A DNA stretch of 64,000 nt from JBBRVW01 sp038246545 (GTDB lineage: Bacteria; Actinomycetota; Actinomycetes; JACCUZ01), in contig JBBRVW010000001.1 of assembly GCA_038246545.1 (NCBI GenBank), positions 62,001 through 126,000 on the forward strand, written 5' to 3'. The translations under genes were made by a program, and so were the position numbers. Positions 23,517 through 31,648 of the stretch are shown here, piece by piece (the first letter of the stretch is position 1; every line of letters starts with the position of its first letter). Below the pieces are notes generated by a model. That model searched no databases. It had not been told where the DNA came from and saw nothing but the letters and a program-made list of their open reading frames with translations.

Positions 23517-25286
23517 GTGACCCAGCAGCTCCTCGGCCCTGACGACGAGCCCGGACTCGACGGCGTCGACCCCGGCGACGACACCCTCGACGCCGCCTGG
23601 TTCGGCACGGCCAGGCGACGGCTCGGCGACGTCCTGGTCGACGCCGGAGTGATCACCCAGGCCGAGCTGGGAACCGCCCTGGACGCCCAGCGCGCGGTGA
23701 GCGGTGCCCGGCGCCGCCTCGGGCACGTGCTGGTCGAGCTGGGGATCGCCACCGACCGGCAGATCGCCGTCGCGGTCGGCGAGCAGCTCAACCTGCAGGT
23801 CGTCGACCTCACGACGGTGGCCGTGTCGCCGGAGACCGTCCGGCTGCTGCCCCGCAGCGTCTCGCAGCGGCTCGGCATGGTCGTCCTCTCCCGGGAGGGC
23901 ACCCGCCTCACCCTGGCGGTCGCCGACCCGACCGACGTCGTCGCGCTGGACGACGTCCGCCTGCACACCGGCGCGACCGAGCTGGTGGTCACGGTGGCGA
24001 CCGAGTCGCAGGTGCACGACCACCTCACCCGGGTGTGGTCGCTGTCCGAGGACTCCTCCGACCTGAGCACGATCTTCGAGGAGGCCGACCCCGGGCACCA
24101 GGACGACGACGCCCTCGCCACCGCGCACGCGGCGCCGACCGTGCGACTCGTGGCCACCGTCCTGGCCGATGCCGTCAGGACCGGCGCCAGCGACATCCAC
24201 GTCGAGCCGCAGCGCGACGAGCTGCGGATCCGCTACCGCGTGGACGGCGTCCTGCGCGAGGTCATGCACGTGCCGCGCAGCGCGTACGCCTCGGTCGTCA
24301 GCCGGCTGAAGATCGTGTCCGGTCTGGACATCGCCGAGCGTCGCCTGCCGCAGGACGGCCGCACGAGGATCGCCGTCGACGGCCACCGGATCGACGCGCG
24401 GGTCAGCACGATGCCCTCGGTGCACGGCGAGAAGGTCGTGGTCCGGCTGCTCGCCCGGGCCGAGCGGCTGCAGCCGCTGGACGAGGTGGGTCTGGACGTC
24501 GACCAGCTCGCGGTGCTCCGCCGGGCGCTCACCGCGCCCCAGGGGCTCGTCCTCATCACCGGCCCCACGGGGAGCGGCAAGACCAGCACGCTGTACTCCG
24601 CGCTGCAGGAGATCCACACGCCGGAGCTGAACATCGTCACCCTCGAGGACCCGGTCGAGGTGCAGATCCCCGGGATCACCCAGGTGCAGGTCCACGAGCG
24701 CAGTGGGCTCACCTTCAGCCGGGGCCTGCGCGCCGTTCTCCGCCAGGACCCGGACGTCGTGCTGGTCGGCGAGGTCCGCGACCAGGAGACCGCCGAGCTC
24801 GCGGTGCGCGCCTCGCTCACCGGGCACCTGGTCCTCACCACGCTGCACACGACCAGCGCGGTGGGGTCCGTCGCGCGCCTGGTCGACATGGGCCTCGAGC
24901 CCTACCTCGCCGGCTCCGCCCTCACGGCGGTCGTCGCCCAGCGGCTGGTCCGCCGGCCGTGCCCGGCGTGCCTCGTCGTCGACGTACCCGACTCCGAGGT
25001 GCTGCGTGCCCTGGGGGTGTCACGGGCGATGCTGAAGCACGGGTCGCCACGCCGGGGCGCGGGCTGCGTCGAGTGCGGGCGTACCGGCTACCGCGGGCGC
25101 ACCGGCGTCTTCGAGGTCCTCGAGGTCGACGCCGCCATGCGCCAGGTGCTCCTGCGAACGCCCACCGAGCACGCGATCGCGGACGCCGCCGCCGGCATGG
25201 CGACCATCAAGGACGCCGCGGTGGCCAAGGCCCTGTCCGGCGAGACGACCTTCGACGAGGTGCTGCGGGTCAGCCCGCGGGACTGA
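23517..25286 (+). CDS. GspE/PilB-type secretion ATPase with MshEN-like N-terminus
   Basis: 589 residues. The N-terminus (about 35-95) has two copies of the pattern RLGxxLVxxG...Q (RLGDVLVDAG and RLGHVLVELG), as in MshEN domains that bind cyclic di-GMP. The ATPase core has ASDIHVEPQ, Walker A GPTGSGKTS (about 349-357) and Walker B DVVLVGEVRD, and the zinc cysteines CPAC and CVEC near 482-520. It should power a type IV pilus or type II-like assembly, but no pilC, pilD or pilin gene is nearby. The start is weakly supported. Its last 17 bases overlap the convergent MarR gene. Confidence 0.87.
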   Translation: MTQQLLGPDDEPGLDGVDPGDDTLDAAWFGTARRRLGDVLVDAGVITQAELGTALDAQRAVSGARRRLGHVLVELGIATDRQIAVAVGEQLNLQVVDLTTVAVSPETVRLLPRSVSQRLGMVVLSREGTRLTLAVADPTDVVALDDVRLHTGATELVVTVATESQVHDHLTRVWSLSEDSSDLSTIFEEADPGHQDDDALATAHAAPTVRLVATVLADAVRTGASDIHVEPQRDELRIRYRVDGVLREVMHVPRSAYASVVSRLKIVSGLDIAERRLPQDGRTRIAVDGHRIDARVSTMPSVHGEKVVVRLLARAERLQPLDEVGLDVDQLAVLRRALTAPQGLVLITGPTGSGKTSTLYSALQEIHTPELNIVTLEDPVEVQIPGITQVQVHERSGLTFSRGLRAVLRQDPDVVLVGEVRDQETAELAVRASLTGHLVLTTLHTTSAVGSVARLVDMGLEPYLAGSALTAVVAQRLVRRPCPACLVVDVPDSEVLRALGVSRAMLKHGSPRRGAGCVECGRTGYRGRTGVFEVLEVDAAMRQVLLRTPTEHAIADAAAGMATIKDAAVAKALSGETTFDEVLRVSPRD

Positions 25287-25791
25287 CGCCGACGGCGCTG
25301 CCGGCACCGGCGTCGCTGGGCCGCAGGTCGACCTGAGTCTCGACGTCCTGGTCGACCAGCTTCGCGAGCAGCCCGGCCAGCGCAGCGGCCTCCGCGTCGT
25401 CGAGCCGGCCCATGGCGTGCTCCGCGACCCCCCGCAGGTGCACGGGGCTGGCCTCGCGCAGCCGCTCCAGACCGGCGTCGGTCAGGACCGTGAACAGCCC
25501 GCGGGCGTCCTCGTCGCAGGCCTCGCGCCGGACCAGTCCCTCACGCTCGAGCCGATCGACCAGGCGGGTGAGGCCGCTGCGCGAGAGCAGCACCCGCTCG
25601 GCGAGCCCGGACATCCGCAGCCTGCGCTCCGGTGCCTCCACCAGCTGCACCAGCACGTCGTAGGACGCCAGCGGCAGCCGCTGCTCGGTGAGCAGGTCGT
25701 GCTCGAGGCGACGGGTGACGAGCGCGTGCGCACGCAGGAAGCGGCGCCACGCAAGCATCTGCGGCTCGCTCAGGTCCCCCGACCGTGGCAT
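25270..25791 (-). CDS. MarR family transcriptional regulator
   Basis: 173 residues. The winged helix is visible in LRMSGLAERVLLSRSGLTRLVDRLEREGLVRRE (about 60-92), followed by the wing ACDEDARGLFTVLT. ATG 25791 is supported by TACGAT six bases upstream. It is divergent from mrp with 67 bases between the starts and may regulate that gene or itself; no clear palindrome was found between them. Confidence 0.82.
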   Translation of the reverse strand: MPRSGDLSEPQMLAWRRFLRAHALVTRRLEHDLLTEQRLPLASYDVLVQLVEAPERRLRMSGLAERVLLSRSGLTRLVDRLEREGLVRREACDEDARGLFTVLTDAGLERLREASPVHLRGVAEHAMGRLDDAEAAALAGLLAKLVDQDVETQVDLRPSDAGAGSAVGVSPAG

Positions 25792-25797
25792 GCCGCG

Positions 25798-25803
25798 ATC
25801 GTA
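25798..25803 (-). promoter_or_regulatory. -10 box TACGAT, leaderless type, MarR gene
   Basis: TACGAT, six bases, ATG 25791 on the minus strand. Confidence 0.55.
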
Positions 25804-25845
25804 CGGCGCCCCGGACCGCGGGCGGGAGGGCCGTCCCACGGCACG

Positions 25846-25851
25846 TAGCAT
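25846..25851 (+). promoter_or_regulatory. -10 box TAGCAT, leaderless type, mrp
   Basis: TAGCAT, seven bases, ATG 25859. Confidence 0.6.
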
Positions 25852-25858
25852 CGGAGCC

Positions 25859-27016
25859 ATGTCCGCCCCCTCCGTGACCAGCCCGACCACAGACGCGGTC
25901 CAGGCCGCCCTCGCGACCGTCGACGACCCCGAGATCCGCAAGCCCATCACGGAGCTCGGCATGGTGAAGTCGGTGGACATCGACCCGGCCGGGCACGTCG
26001 TGGTGGCCGTCTTCCTCACCGTCGCGGGCTGCCCGATGAAGGACACGATCACCAAGAACGTGACCGCGGCGGTCGCCCAGGTCGAGGGCGTCACCGGGGT
26101 CACGGTCGATCTCGACGTCATGTCCGCCACCCAGCGCCAGGAGCTCCAGGGCCGCCTGCGCTCGGACTCCGGCCAGGCCGAGCGCGAGATCCCGTTCGCC
26201 CGCCCCGGGTCGCTCACCAGGGTCTACGCCGTCGCGTCCGGCAAGGGCGGGGTCGGCAAGTCGTCCGTGACGGTCAACCTCGCGGCCGCGATGGCCCGCG
26301 ACGGCCTGGCCGTCGGCGTCGTCGATGCGGACATCTACGGCCACTCGGTGCCCCGCATGCTCGGCGTCGAGGGCCGTCCGACCCAGGTCGAGGACATGAT
26401 CCTGCCGCCGGTCGCCAACGACGTGAAGGTCATCTCGATCGGGATGTTCGTCGCCAACAACCAGCCCGTCGTGTGGCGCGGCCCGATGCTGCACCGGGCG
26501 CTGCAGCAGTTCCTCGCCGACGTGTACTGGGGCGACCTCGACGTCCTGCTCATGGACCTCCCGCCCGGCACCGGCGACATCGCGATCTCGGTGGCCCAGC
26601 TGGTGCCGCCGGCCGAGCTGCTGGTCGTGACCACGCCGCAGCAGGCGGCCGCCGAGGTGGCCGAGCGGGCCGGCACCATCGCCCTGCAGACGCACCAGCA
26701 GATCGCCGGCGTCGTCGAGAACATGTCGTGGCTGCCCTGCCCGCACTGCGACGAGCGGATCGACGTGTTCGGCAGCGGCGGCGGCCAGGCGGTCGCCGAC
26801 GGCCTCACGCGCGCGGTCGGTGCCCCGGTCCCGCTGCTGGGCCAGATCCCCCTCGACACCCGCCTGCGCGAGGGCGGCGACTCCGGCCGCCCGCTCGTGC
26901 TCACCGACCCGGACGCCCCTGCCGCCCAGGAGATGATGAAGGTCGCCCGCTCCCTCGGCCACCGCGCCCGCGGCCTGGCCGGCCGCTCGCTGGGCCTGTC
27001 CCCCGCCGGCCGCTAG
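25859..27016 (+). CDS. mrp: Mrp/NBP35 family iron-sulfur carrier ATPase
   Basis: 385 residues. The N-terminal MIP18/DUF59 domain (about 10-90; TVDDPEIRKPITELGMV, VAGCPMKDTI) is fused to a P-loop ATPase with VASGKGGVGKSSVTVNLA (about 125-142), LLMDLPPGTGD and the CPHC pair near 300 that binds a bridging Fe-S cluster. It assembles or delivers iron-sulfur clusters to apoproteins. The start comes from the -10 box seven bases upstream. It lies beside tatB/htrA/sigE as in M. tuberculosis (Rv1229c). Confidence 0.92.
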   Translation: MSAPSVTSPTTDAVQAALATVDDPEIRKPITELGMVKSVDIDPAGHVVVAVFLTVAGCPMKDTITKNVTAAVAQVEGVTGVTVDLDVMSATQRQELQGRLRSDSGQAEREIPFARPGSLTRVYAVASGKGGVGKSSVTVNLAAAMARDGLAVGVVDADIYGHSVPRMLGVEGRPTQVEDMILPPVANDVKVISIGMFVANNQPVVWRGPMLHRALQQFLADVYWGDLDVLLMDLPPGTGDIAISVAQLVPPAELLVVTTPQQAAAEVAERAGTIALQTHQQIAGVVENMSWLPCPHCDERIDVFGSGGGQAVADGLTRAVGAPVPLLGQIPLDTRLREGGDSGRPLVLTDPDAPAAQEMMKVARSLGHRARGLAGRSLGLSPAGR

Positions 27017-27032
27017 CCCCCGCCCTCGCCGT

Positions 27033-27091
27033 TCCGTGATCCACAGTGGATCTGTTGGAAAAAGTCCAGCAGATCCGCTGTGGATCACGGA
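27033..27091. repeat. GATC hairpin, family 1, between mrp and tatB
   Basis: Two 27-base arms (27033-27059 beginning TCCGTGATCCACAG, and 27065-27091) with a five-base AAAAG loop. All positions pair, two of them as G-T wobbles. It separates convergent genes and is the longest hairpin of the window; a bidirectional terminator is likely. Confidence 0.75.
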
Positions 27092-27100
27092 GTTCGGCGG

Positions 27101-27472
27101 CTAGGTGACGTCCTCGTCGTAGCGCGGGGGGGCGGCCGGGCCGTCGGTGCCGGTGGCGCCGGGCGGGCGACCGGGGCCCCGGCCGACGGCCGGCTTGGTG
27201 CCCGACCTGCCGACGTCGTCGAGGTCGTCGAGGTCCATCGGCTCGAGCAGGTGCTTGCGCACCAGGCTGCGGGGGTTGAGGTCGCCGAGGGACGACAGCT
27301 CCGGGCCGAGCTCCTTGGTCACCTCGGCGCGGGCGTCGATGGCCATCCGCCGGACGGTGCGCAGCATCTTGGCGGCGTCCGCGGCGTAGCGCGGCAGCTT
27401 CTCCGGGCCCAGCACGATCAACGCGACGATCGCGATGCCGATGAGCTCGCCCAGGCCGATGTCGAAGGGCAC
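27101..27472 (-). CDS. tatB: Twin-arginine translocation subunit TatB
   Basis: 123 residues. It begins MPFDIGLGELIGIAIVALIV with the helix-breaking LGPEKLP, then an amphipathic helix (RYAADAAKMLRTVRRMAI) and an acidic, Pro/Gly-rich tail, exactly the TatB plan. It receives twin-arginine signal peptides with TatC at the membrane. It lies downstream of htrA and sigE on the same strand, with 59 bases between the htrA stop and its GTG. Possible -10 GAGGAT six bases before the start. Confidence 0.88.
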   Translation of the reverse strand: MPFDIGLGELIGIAIVALIVLGPEKLPRYAADAAKMLRTVRRMAIDARAEVTKELGPELSSLGDLNPRSLVRKHLLEPMDLDDLDDVGRSGTKPAVGRGPGRPPGATGTDGPAAPPRYDEDVT

Positions 27473-27531
27473 CCTTCGATCCTCTCACCCCGTGGACGCG
27501 ACCGCGCCGAGATGGCCCGGTCGACCCCGGC

Positions 27532-28992
27532 TCAGCCCTCGTTGGCGTCCAGGGTCACGTCGACGTCCTGCTCGGAGCCGTTGCGGCGGACGGTGAGGGT
27601 CACGGTGTCGCCGGGCTGGCGGGACCGGATGGCCACGATGAGCTCTGCGCTGTCGGCCACCGCCTTCCCGTCGATGGCGACCACGACGTCGCCGGCCTCG
27701 ACCCCGGCCTTCTCGGCCGGTCCGCCCGGCACGAGCGGCGGGTTGCCGCTCGCGGAGCCGGTGGCGATCCGGGCACCCTGCCCGTTGTAGGTCCCGTCGA
27801 GGCTGGCCCCGATGACGGGGAACTGCGCCTTGCCCGTGTCGAGCAGCTGCTCGACCGTGCGCCGGACCTGGTTGATCGGGATGGCGAAGCCGACCCCGAT
27901 GTTCCCGGCCTCCTGCCCGAACGTCCCGCCCCCGACCGTGGCGATCGCGGAGTTGACGCCGATCACCTCGCCGTCGATGTCGACGAGCGGGCCGCCCGAG
28001 TTGCCGGGGTTGATGGCCGCGTCGGTCTGGATCGCGTTGATGTAGGCGCTGTCGCCGGAGCCGTTCTCGGCCCCGGCGGTCACCGGCCGGTTCTTCGCGG
28101 AGATGATGCCGCTGGTGACCGTGCCGGACAGGCCGAGCGGTGAGCCGATCGCGATGACCGTGTCACCGACGACGACGCTGTCGGAGTTGCCCAGCGGGAG
28201 CGCGGGGAGGTTCTTGGCATCCAGCCGCAGCGCGGCCAGGTCGTACGAGGCCGACGTGCCGACGACCTCGGCGTTGGTGGTGGTGCCGTCGCTGAAGGTG
28301 AGCTCGACCGGTCCCTGGGCGTCGGCCACGACGTGGTTGTTGGTGACGACGATCCCGTTCTCGTCGACGACGAAACCGGAGCCGGTGGCCTGCCCCTGCG
28401 AGGTCCGGACCTTGATCTGCACCACGCTCGGCAGCACCTTGGCGGCGATGCCGGGGATGCTGCCGGCCGGGCGCTGGACGTCCTTGGCGGGGGCCGAGCC
28501 GAGGCTGGCCCCGTCGATCGTGCGGGAGCCGTCGGAGCGGTCGGCGAGCAGGTAGCCCACGCCACCGCCCACCCCGCCGGCGAGCAGCGCGATGACTGCT
28601 GCCAGTGCGACGAGGACGGGGGTGCGGGGGCCGGACGGCCGCGGGTCGCGGCCCATGCTGTCGGTCGGCGCCCAGACGTCGTACGAGCCGTGCCGCGGCT
28701 GCACGACGGTGTCGTCGCGGTCGCGGTCGTCCCAGACCGACCAGGCGCTCGGGGCCGGGGACTCCGTCCCGGCACCGTCGCCGTGCCGGCCGCCAGCGAT
28801 GGTGTCCGCACGGCCCTCGTCGTCGCGGCTCGACTCGTCCGGCAGCGTGCGGGTCGGCGCGCCCGGCCGGTCGGCGGGGGTGCCGGGGGGCACCGGGCTA
28901 CCCCAGACGTCCCGGCCCGGCCCGGCCCACCACGGGCTGGCCGCGGCGGGGTCGTCGGCCGTGTCGTCGCCGGGTCGCTTCTCGTCGTCCAT
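27532..28992 (-). CDS. htrA: S1C (HtrA/DegP-like) membrane serine protease
   Basis: 486 residues. A long acidic, disordered cytoplasmic N-terminus (about 1-120) and one membrane helix (TPVLVALAAVIALLAGG) lead to an extracytoplasmic trypsin-like domain with His about 220 (VVTNNHVV), Asp about 250 (SYDLAALR) and Ser about 332 (INPGNSGGP). A C-terminal PDZ domain follows (about 390-480, EKAGVEAGDVVVAIDG). It degrades or chaperones misfolded envelope proteins under SigE control. ATG 28992 has AGGAGA upstream at a longish spacing. Confidence 0.9.
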   Translation of the reverse strand: MDDEKRPGDDTADDPAAASPWWAGPGRDVWGSPVPPGTPADRPGAPTRTLPDESSRDDEGRADTIAGGRHGDGAGTESPAPSAWSVWDDRDRDDTVVQPRHGSYDVWAPTDSMGRDPRPSGPRTPVLVALAAVIALLAGGVGGGVGYLLADRSDGSRTIDGASLGSAPAKDVQRPAGSIPGIAAKVLPSVVQIKVRTSQGQATGSGFVVDENGIVVTNNHVVADAQGPVELTFSDGTTTNAEVVGTSASYDLAALRLDAKNLPALPLGNSDSVVVGDTVIAIGSPLGLSGTVTSGIISAKNRPVTAGAENGSGDSAYINAIQTDAAINPGNSGGPLVDIDGEVIGVNSAIATVGGGTFGQEAGNIGVGFAIPINQVRRTVEQLLDTGKAQFPVIGASLDGTYNGQGARIATGSASGNPPLVPGGPAEKAGVEAGDVVVAIDGKAVADSAELIVAIRSRQPGDTVTLTVRRNGSEQDVDVTLDANEG

Positions 28993-29039
28993 GTGCGCGT
29001 GGGTCTCCTGATCGTCCTGCTCTGCCGGTGACCGTGCCC

Positions 29040-30125
29040 TCAGCCGAAGGGGTTGAACCAGGAGCCGACCCGGTCCAGCCCACGGCCCAGACGACCGAGA
29101 GGGCCGTCGCCAGACCCGCGGTGGGGCAGGGCCGCGACCACGGCGTCCACCGTACGCTCCGGCGCGTCGGCGACGACGGTGTAGACCGTGCCGCCGGAGG
29201 ACCACACGACCCGGCGCGGCACCTCGCCACGGACCCAGACCTCGTGGTCGCCGGTGGCCCGCTGGGCGTGGCCCGCCAGCCCGGTCTCGTCCAGCCGGCC
29301 GCGCTGCTCGAAGACGGAGACGCTCGCGATCCCGTCGCTGTAGCTGAGGTGCACGATGTCCTGCCCGGCGCCACCACGCCGTGCGTCGACCAGGGTCAGC
29401 GGACCCGGGAGGGCGGCCGGGCAGTGCCACCCGTGCTGCCGCATCCGGTCCAGGGTGCTGCGGTCCAGGGTCGCCGTCCAGGCCGTCCTGGCCGCCCCGG
29501 CGGGGACGGCGCCCTGACCGACCGTGACCTCGACGAAGGCGCTCGCCCGGGTGGTGCGGCCGCGCCGGTCGTAGACCTCGCGGCGCAGCACCAGTCCGCT
29601 CGCACCGTCCAGCCAGAAGCGCGCGGCGTCGGGGTCGGCGGCGGCCGAGCCCGGTCGGCGGACGGCGATCACGTCGACGGGGCGACCGGCGACCCGGCCG
29701 GTGCCGGCGACGGCGACGGAGTAGTGCCGGACCAGCAGCCCGACCGCTCCCCCACCGGCGATCGACGGCGCGCCGGCGGCGAGCAGCGTCACGCTGCGTC
29801 CCGGGACCCGCACCGTGCCGTCGCTGCGGACCGTGGTGCCCCCGGCGGGGTCGTGGACGACGTCGACGACCTCGCTGGTGGCGCCGGCCGAGGTCCACGC
29901 GGAGACGAACTGCACACCGTGGTACGGCGTGGTCGCCGGCGCCGCAGCAGCGCGGTCGAGCAGCCTGCGGGCCTGGTCGTCGACGACCGGCCGCGCGCCG
30001 GTGCCGTCCGAGACGTCGTCGGCCGGCCGGCCCGGGTTGCCGGGCGGCGAGACCACCAACGCCACGACCGCGGCCGAGGCGAGCAGGACTGCCGCCGCCC
30101 CGGTCAGGGGGAGGAGCGGTCTCAC
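29040..30125 (-). CDS. MucB/RseB-like exported regulator
   Basis: 361 residues. An N-terminal membrane anchor or signal peptide (VRPLLPLTGAAAVLLASAAV) is followed by a domain with YHGVQFVSAWTS and later segments (ARFWLDGASGLVLRREVYDR, then the C-terminal VVWSSGGTVYTVVAD), which fit the MucB/RseB fold. RseB-type proteins sense envelope lipids and protect the anti-sigma factor. The GTG overlaps the anti-sigma stop by four bases, placing it third in a sigE-rseA-rseB operon. Confidence 0.8.
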   Translation of the reverse strand: MRPLLPLTGAAAVLLASAAVVALVVSPPGNPGRPADDVSDGTGARPVVDDQARRLLDRAAAAPATTPYHGVQFVSAWTSAGATSEVVDVVHDPAGGTTVRSDGTVRVPGRSVTLLAAGAPSIAGGGAVGLLVRHYSVAVAGTGRVAGRPVDVIAVRRPGSAAADPDAARFWLDGASGLVLRREVYDRRGRTTRASAFVEVTVGQGAVPAGAARTAWTATLDRSTLDRMRQHGWHCPAALPGPLTLVDARRGGAGQDIVHLSYSDGIASVSVFEQRGRLDETGLAGHAQRATGDHEVWVRGEVPRRVVWSSGGTVYTVVADAPERTVDAVVAALPHRGSGDGPLGRLGRGLDRVGSWFNPFG

Positions 30126-30724
30126 CGCCGGGTGACGGTCGGGAAGGTCGCGCCGGACGCGTCGCCCAGGCCGGACGCGACGCCCAGCCCGGGGTCGCCG
30201 AGGGAGAAGCCGCTGGTGGTGACGTCGTGCTCGACCGTCAGCTCGGCCGCGGGCGGCACGACCGGCGACGGCGACTGGCGCGGGCCGCCGGCGGCGAACG
30301 CCGTGCCCAGCACGAGCCCGGCCACCGAGAGGGCCCCGACGGCCGCGTAGCGGGCGCGGGTGCTGCGACGGGCCGTGCCGCGGCCGGCCGGGCCACCGGC
30401 GACGGGACGGCGGGAGTCGGCCCGGGAGCCCCGCGGGGCGCGACCCGGGGGCGGCAGGACGGGCACCACCGGTCCCTGCGGCATGCTGCGGGCCCGCGGC
30501 GGGACCGGGTTGCCGGGCCGCGCGAGCGCCTGCAGCGACGCCAGCACGGCGCCGGACGGCAGCGGGGCGACCGAGGCGGCCAGCAGGTCCTTGACCGAAC
30601 GCTCGGCCTCCAGCGTCGCGCGGCACTCGTCGCAGTGCGCCACGTGGGCGAGCGCCCGCTCCCGCGCCGCGTGGCCGAGCTCGCCGTCGACGAGCGCGGA
30701 GATGCGGTGACCGAGGTGGCTCAC
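30122..30724 (-). CDS. rseA: Anti-sigma factor of SigE (ZAS family)
   Basis: 200 residues. The zinc-binding anti-sigma motif is HVAHCDEC (His27, Cys31, Cys34), preceded by ALVDGELG, so the N-terminus should bind SigE. A membrane helix lies at about 125-147 (AVGALSVAGLVLGTAF), with a short outer tail. The ZAS cysteines suggest release by thiol oxidation or by proteolysis. The GTG overlaps the sigE stop by four bases, and the stop overlaps the rseB-like start. Confidence 0.88.
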   Translation of the reverse strand: MSHLGHRISALVDGELGHAARERALAHVAHCDECRATLEAERSVKDLLAASVAPLPSGAVLASLQALARPGNPVPPRARSMPQGPVVPVLPPPGRAPRGSRADSRRPVAGGPAGRGTARRSTRARYAAVGALSVAGLVLGTAFAAGGPRQSPSPVVPPAAELTVEHDVTTSGFSLGDPGLGVASGLGDASGATFPTVTRR

Positions 30725-31464
30725 GTCGGGGACCCGTCGGGGTCGCGGGCGTCGACGCCGCGGGGATCGATGCCGCCCGGCTCGAACGCCTCGCGGCGGC
30801 CGGGGGCACGGTGCTCCAGGGCGACCCGGAGCTGCGAGCGGCCGCGGTGGATGCGGCTGCGGACTGTACCGAGCTTGATCCCGAGGGTCGCGGCGATCTC
30901 CTCGTAGGACAGTCCCTCGATGTCGCAGAGGACGACGGCCGCCCGGAAGTCGGGCGACAGGGCGTCCAGCGCGCGCTGCACGTCGTCGTCGAAATGGGTG
31001 TCGTCGTAGACCTGCGCGGGGCCGGGCTCGCGCCCGGGCAGGCGCTCGGCGGCGTCGTCGGCCAGGCCGTCGAAGCGGATCCGCTGCTTGCGGCGGACCC
31101 GGTCGAGGAAGAGGTTCGTGGTGATGCGGTGCAGCCAGCCCTCGAACGTGCCGGGCGTGTAGCTGGACAGGGACCGGAAGACCCGGACGAACACGTCCTG
31201 GGTGAGGTCCTCGGCGTCGTGCGGGTTGCCGGTCAGACGGTAGGCGAGGCGGTAGACGCGGGCGGAGTGGGTCCGGACGACCTCGTCCCAGGTCGGCGGG
31301 ACCCAGTCGGTGGCGCCTGCCGTCACCAGCGGGCTGGCTTCCGCTCCCGCCTCGGCACCGTGCGTGACGGGATCACCTGCCTCGGCCCCGGGCACGGGGC
31401 GGTGCGAGCCGAAGCCGGGCACTACCCCACCTCCCCGGGTCATCACGGCAGCTGCAGCACTCAT
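30721..31464 (-). CDS. sigE: ECF RNA polymerase sigma factor SigE
   Basis: 247 residues. An N-terminal extension of about 70 residues is followed by region 2 (DAEDLTQDVFVRVFRSL) and region 4 (LSYEEIAATLGIKLGTVRSRIHRG). It directs transcription of envelope and surface-stress genes; htrA, tatB and the anti-sigma gene next to it are the expected regulon core. ATG 31464 has GAGGAGA and GAGG upstream. An alternative longer frame exists but overlaps the divergent promoter region of the methyltransferase. Confidence 0.9.
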   Translation of the reverse strand: MSAAAAVMTRGGGVVPGFGSHRPVPGAEAGDPVTHGAEAGAEASPLVTAGATDWVPPTWDEVVRTHSARVYRLAYRLTGNPHDAEDLTQDVFVRVFRSLSSYTPGTFEGWLHRITTNLFLDRVRRKQRIRFDGLADDAAERLPGREPGPAQVYDDTHFDDDVQRALDALSPDFRAAVVLCDIEGLSYEEIAATLGIKLGTVRSRIHRGRSQLRVALEHRAPGRREAFEPGGIDPRGVDARDPDGSPT

Positions 31465-31568
31465 GGTGCCTCGATCTCCTCTTCTGGCCCAACCGGCGCC
31501 GCTCGGTGCGTGTTCCCGGGGAGAACGCGCGGCACCCACCGCGGGGTTCCCGGCTCCGGCGGGGGCAC

Positions 31569-31574
31569 TAGGCT
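31569..31574 (+). promoter_or_regulatory. -10 box TAGGCT for the O-methyltransferase
   Basis: TAGGCT would start transcription near 31582, which excludes the upstream ATG at 31463 as the O-methyltransferase start. Confidence 0.5.
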
Positions 31575-31636
31575 CGCGCCGCGCCCTACCGCCGTACGGG
31601 CGTCCGGGCGCCACCGCACCCGCGCCGCACTGCCCA

Positions 31637-31643
31637 CCGGAGG
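31637..31643 (+). promoter_or_regulatory. Ribosome binding site before a non-canonical start
   Basis: CCGGAGG ends five bases before the codon ATC at 31649 (GTC at 31646). No ATG, GTG, TTG or CTG lies in frame between the promoter and codon 31649. Confidence 0.5.
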
Positions 31644-31648
31644 CCGTC

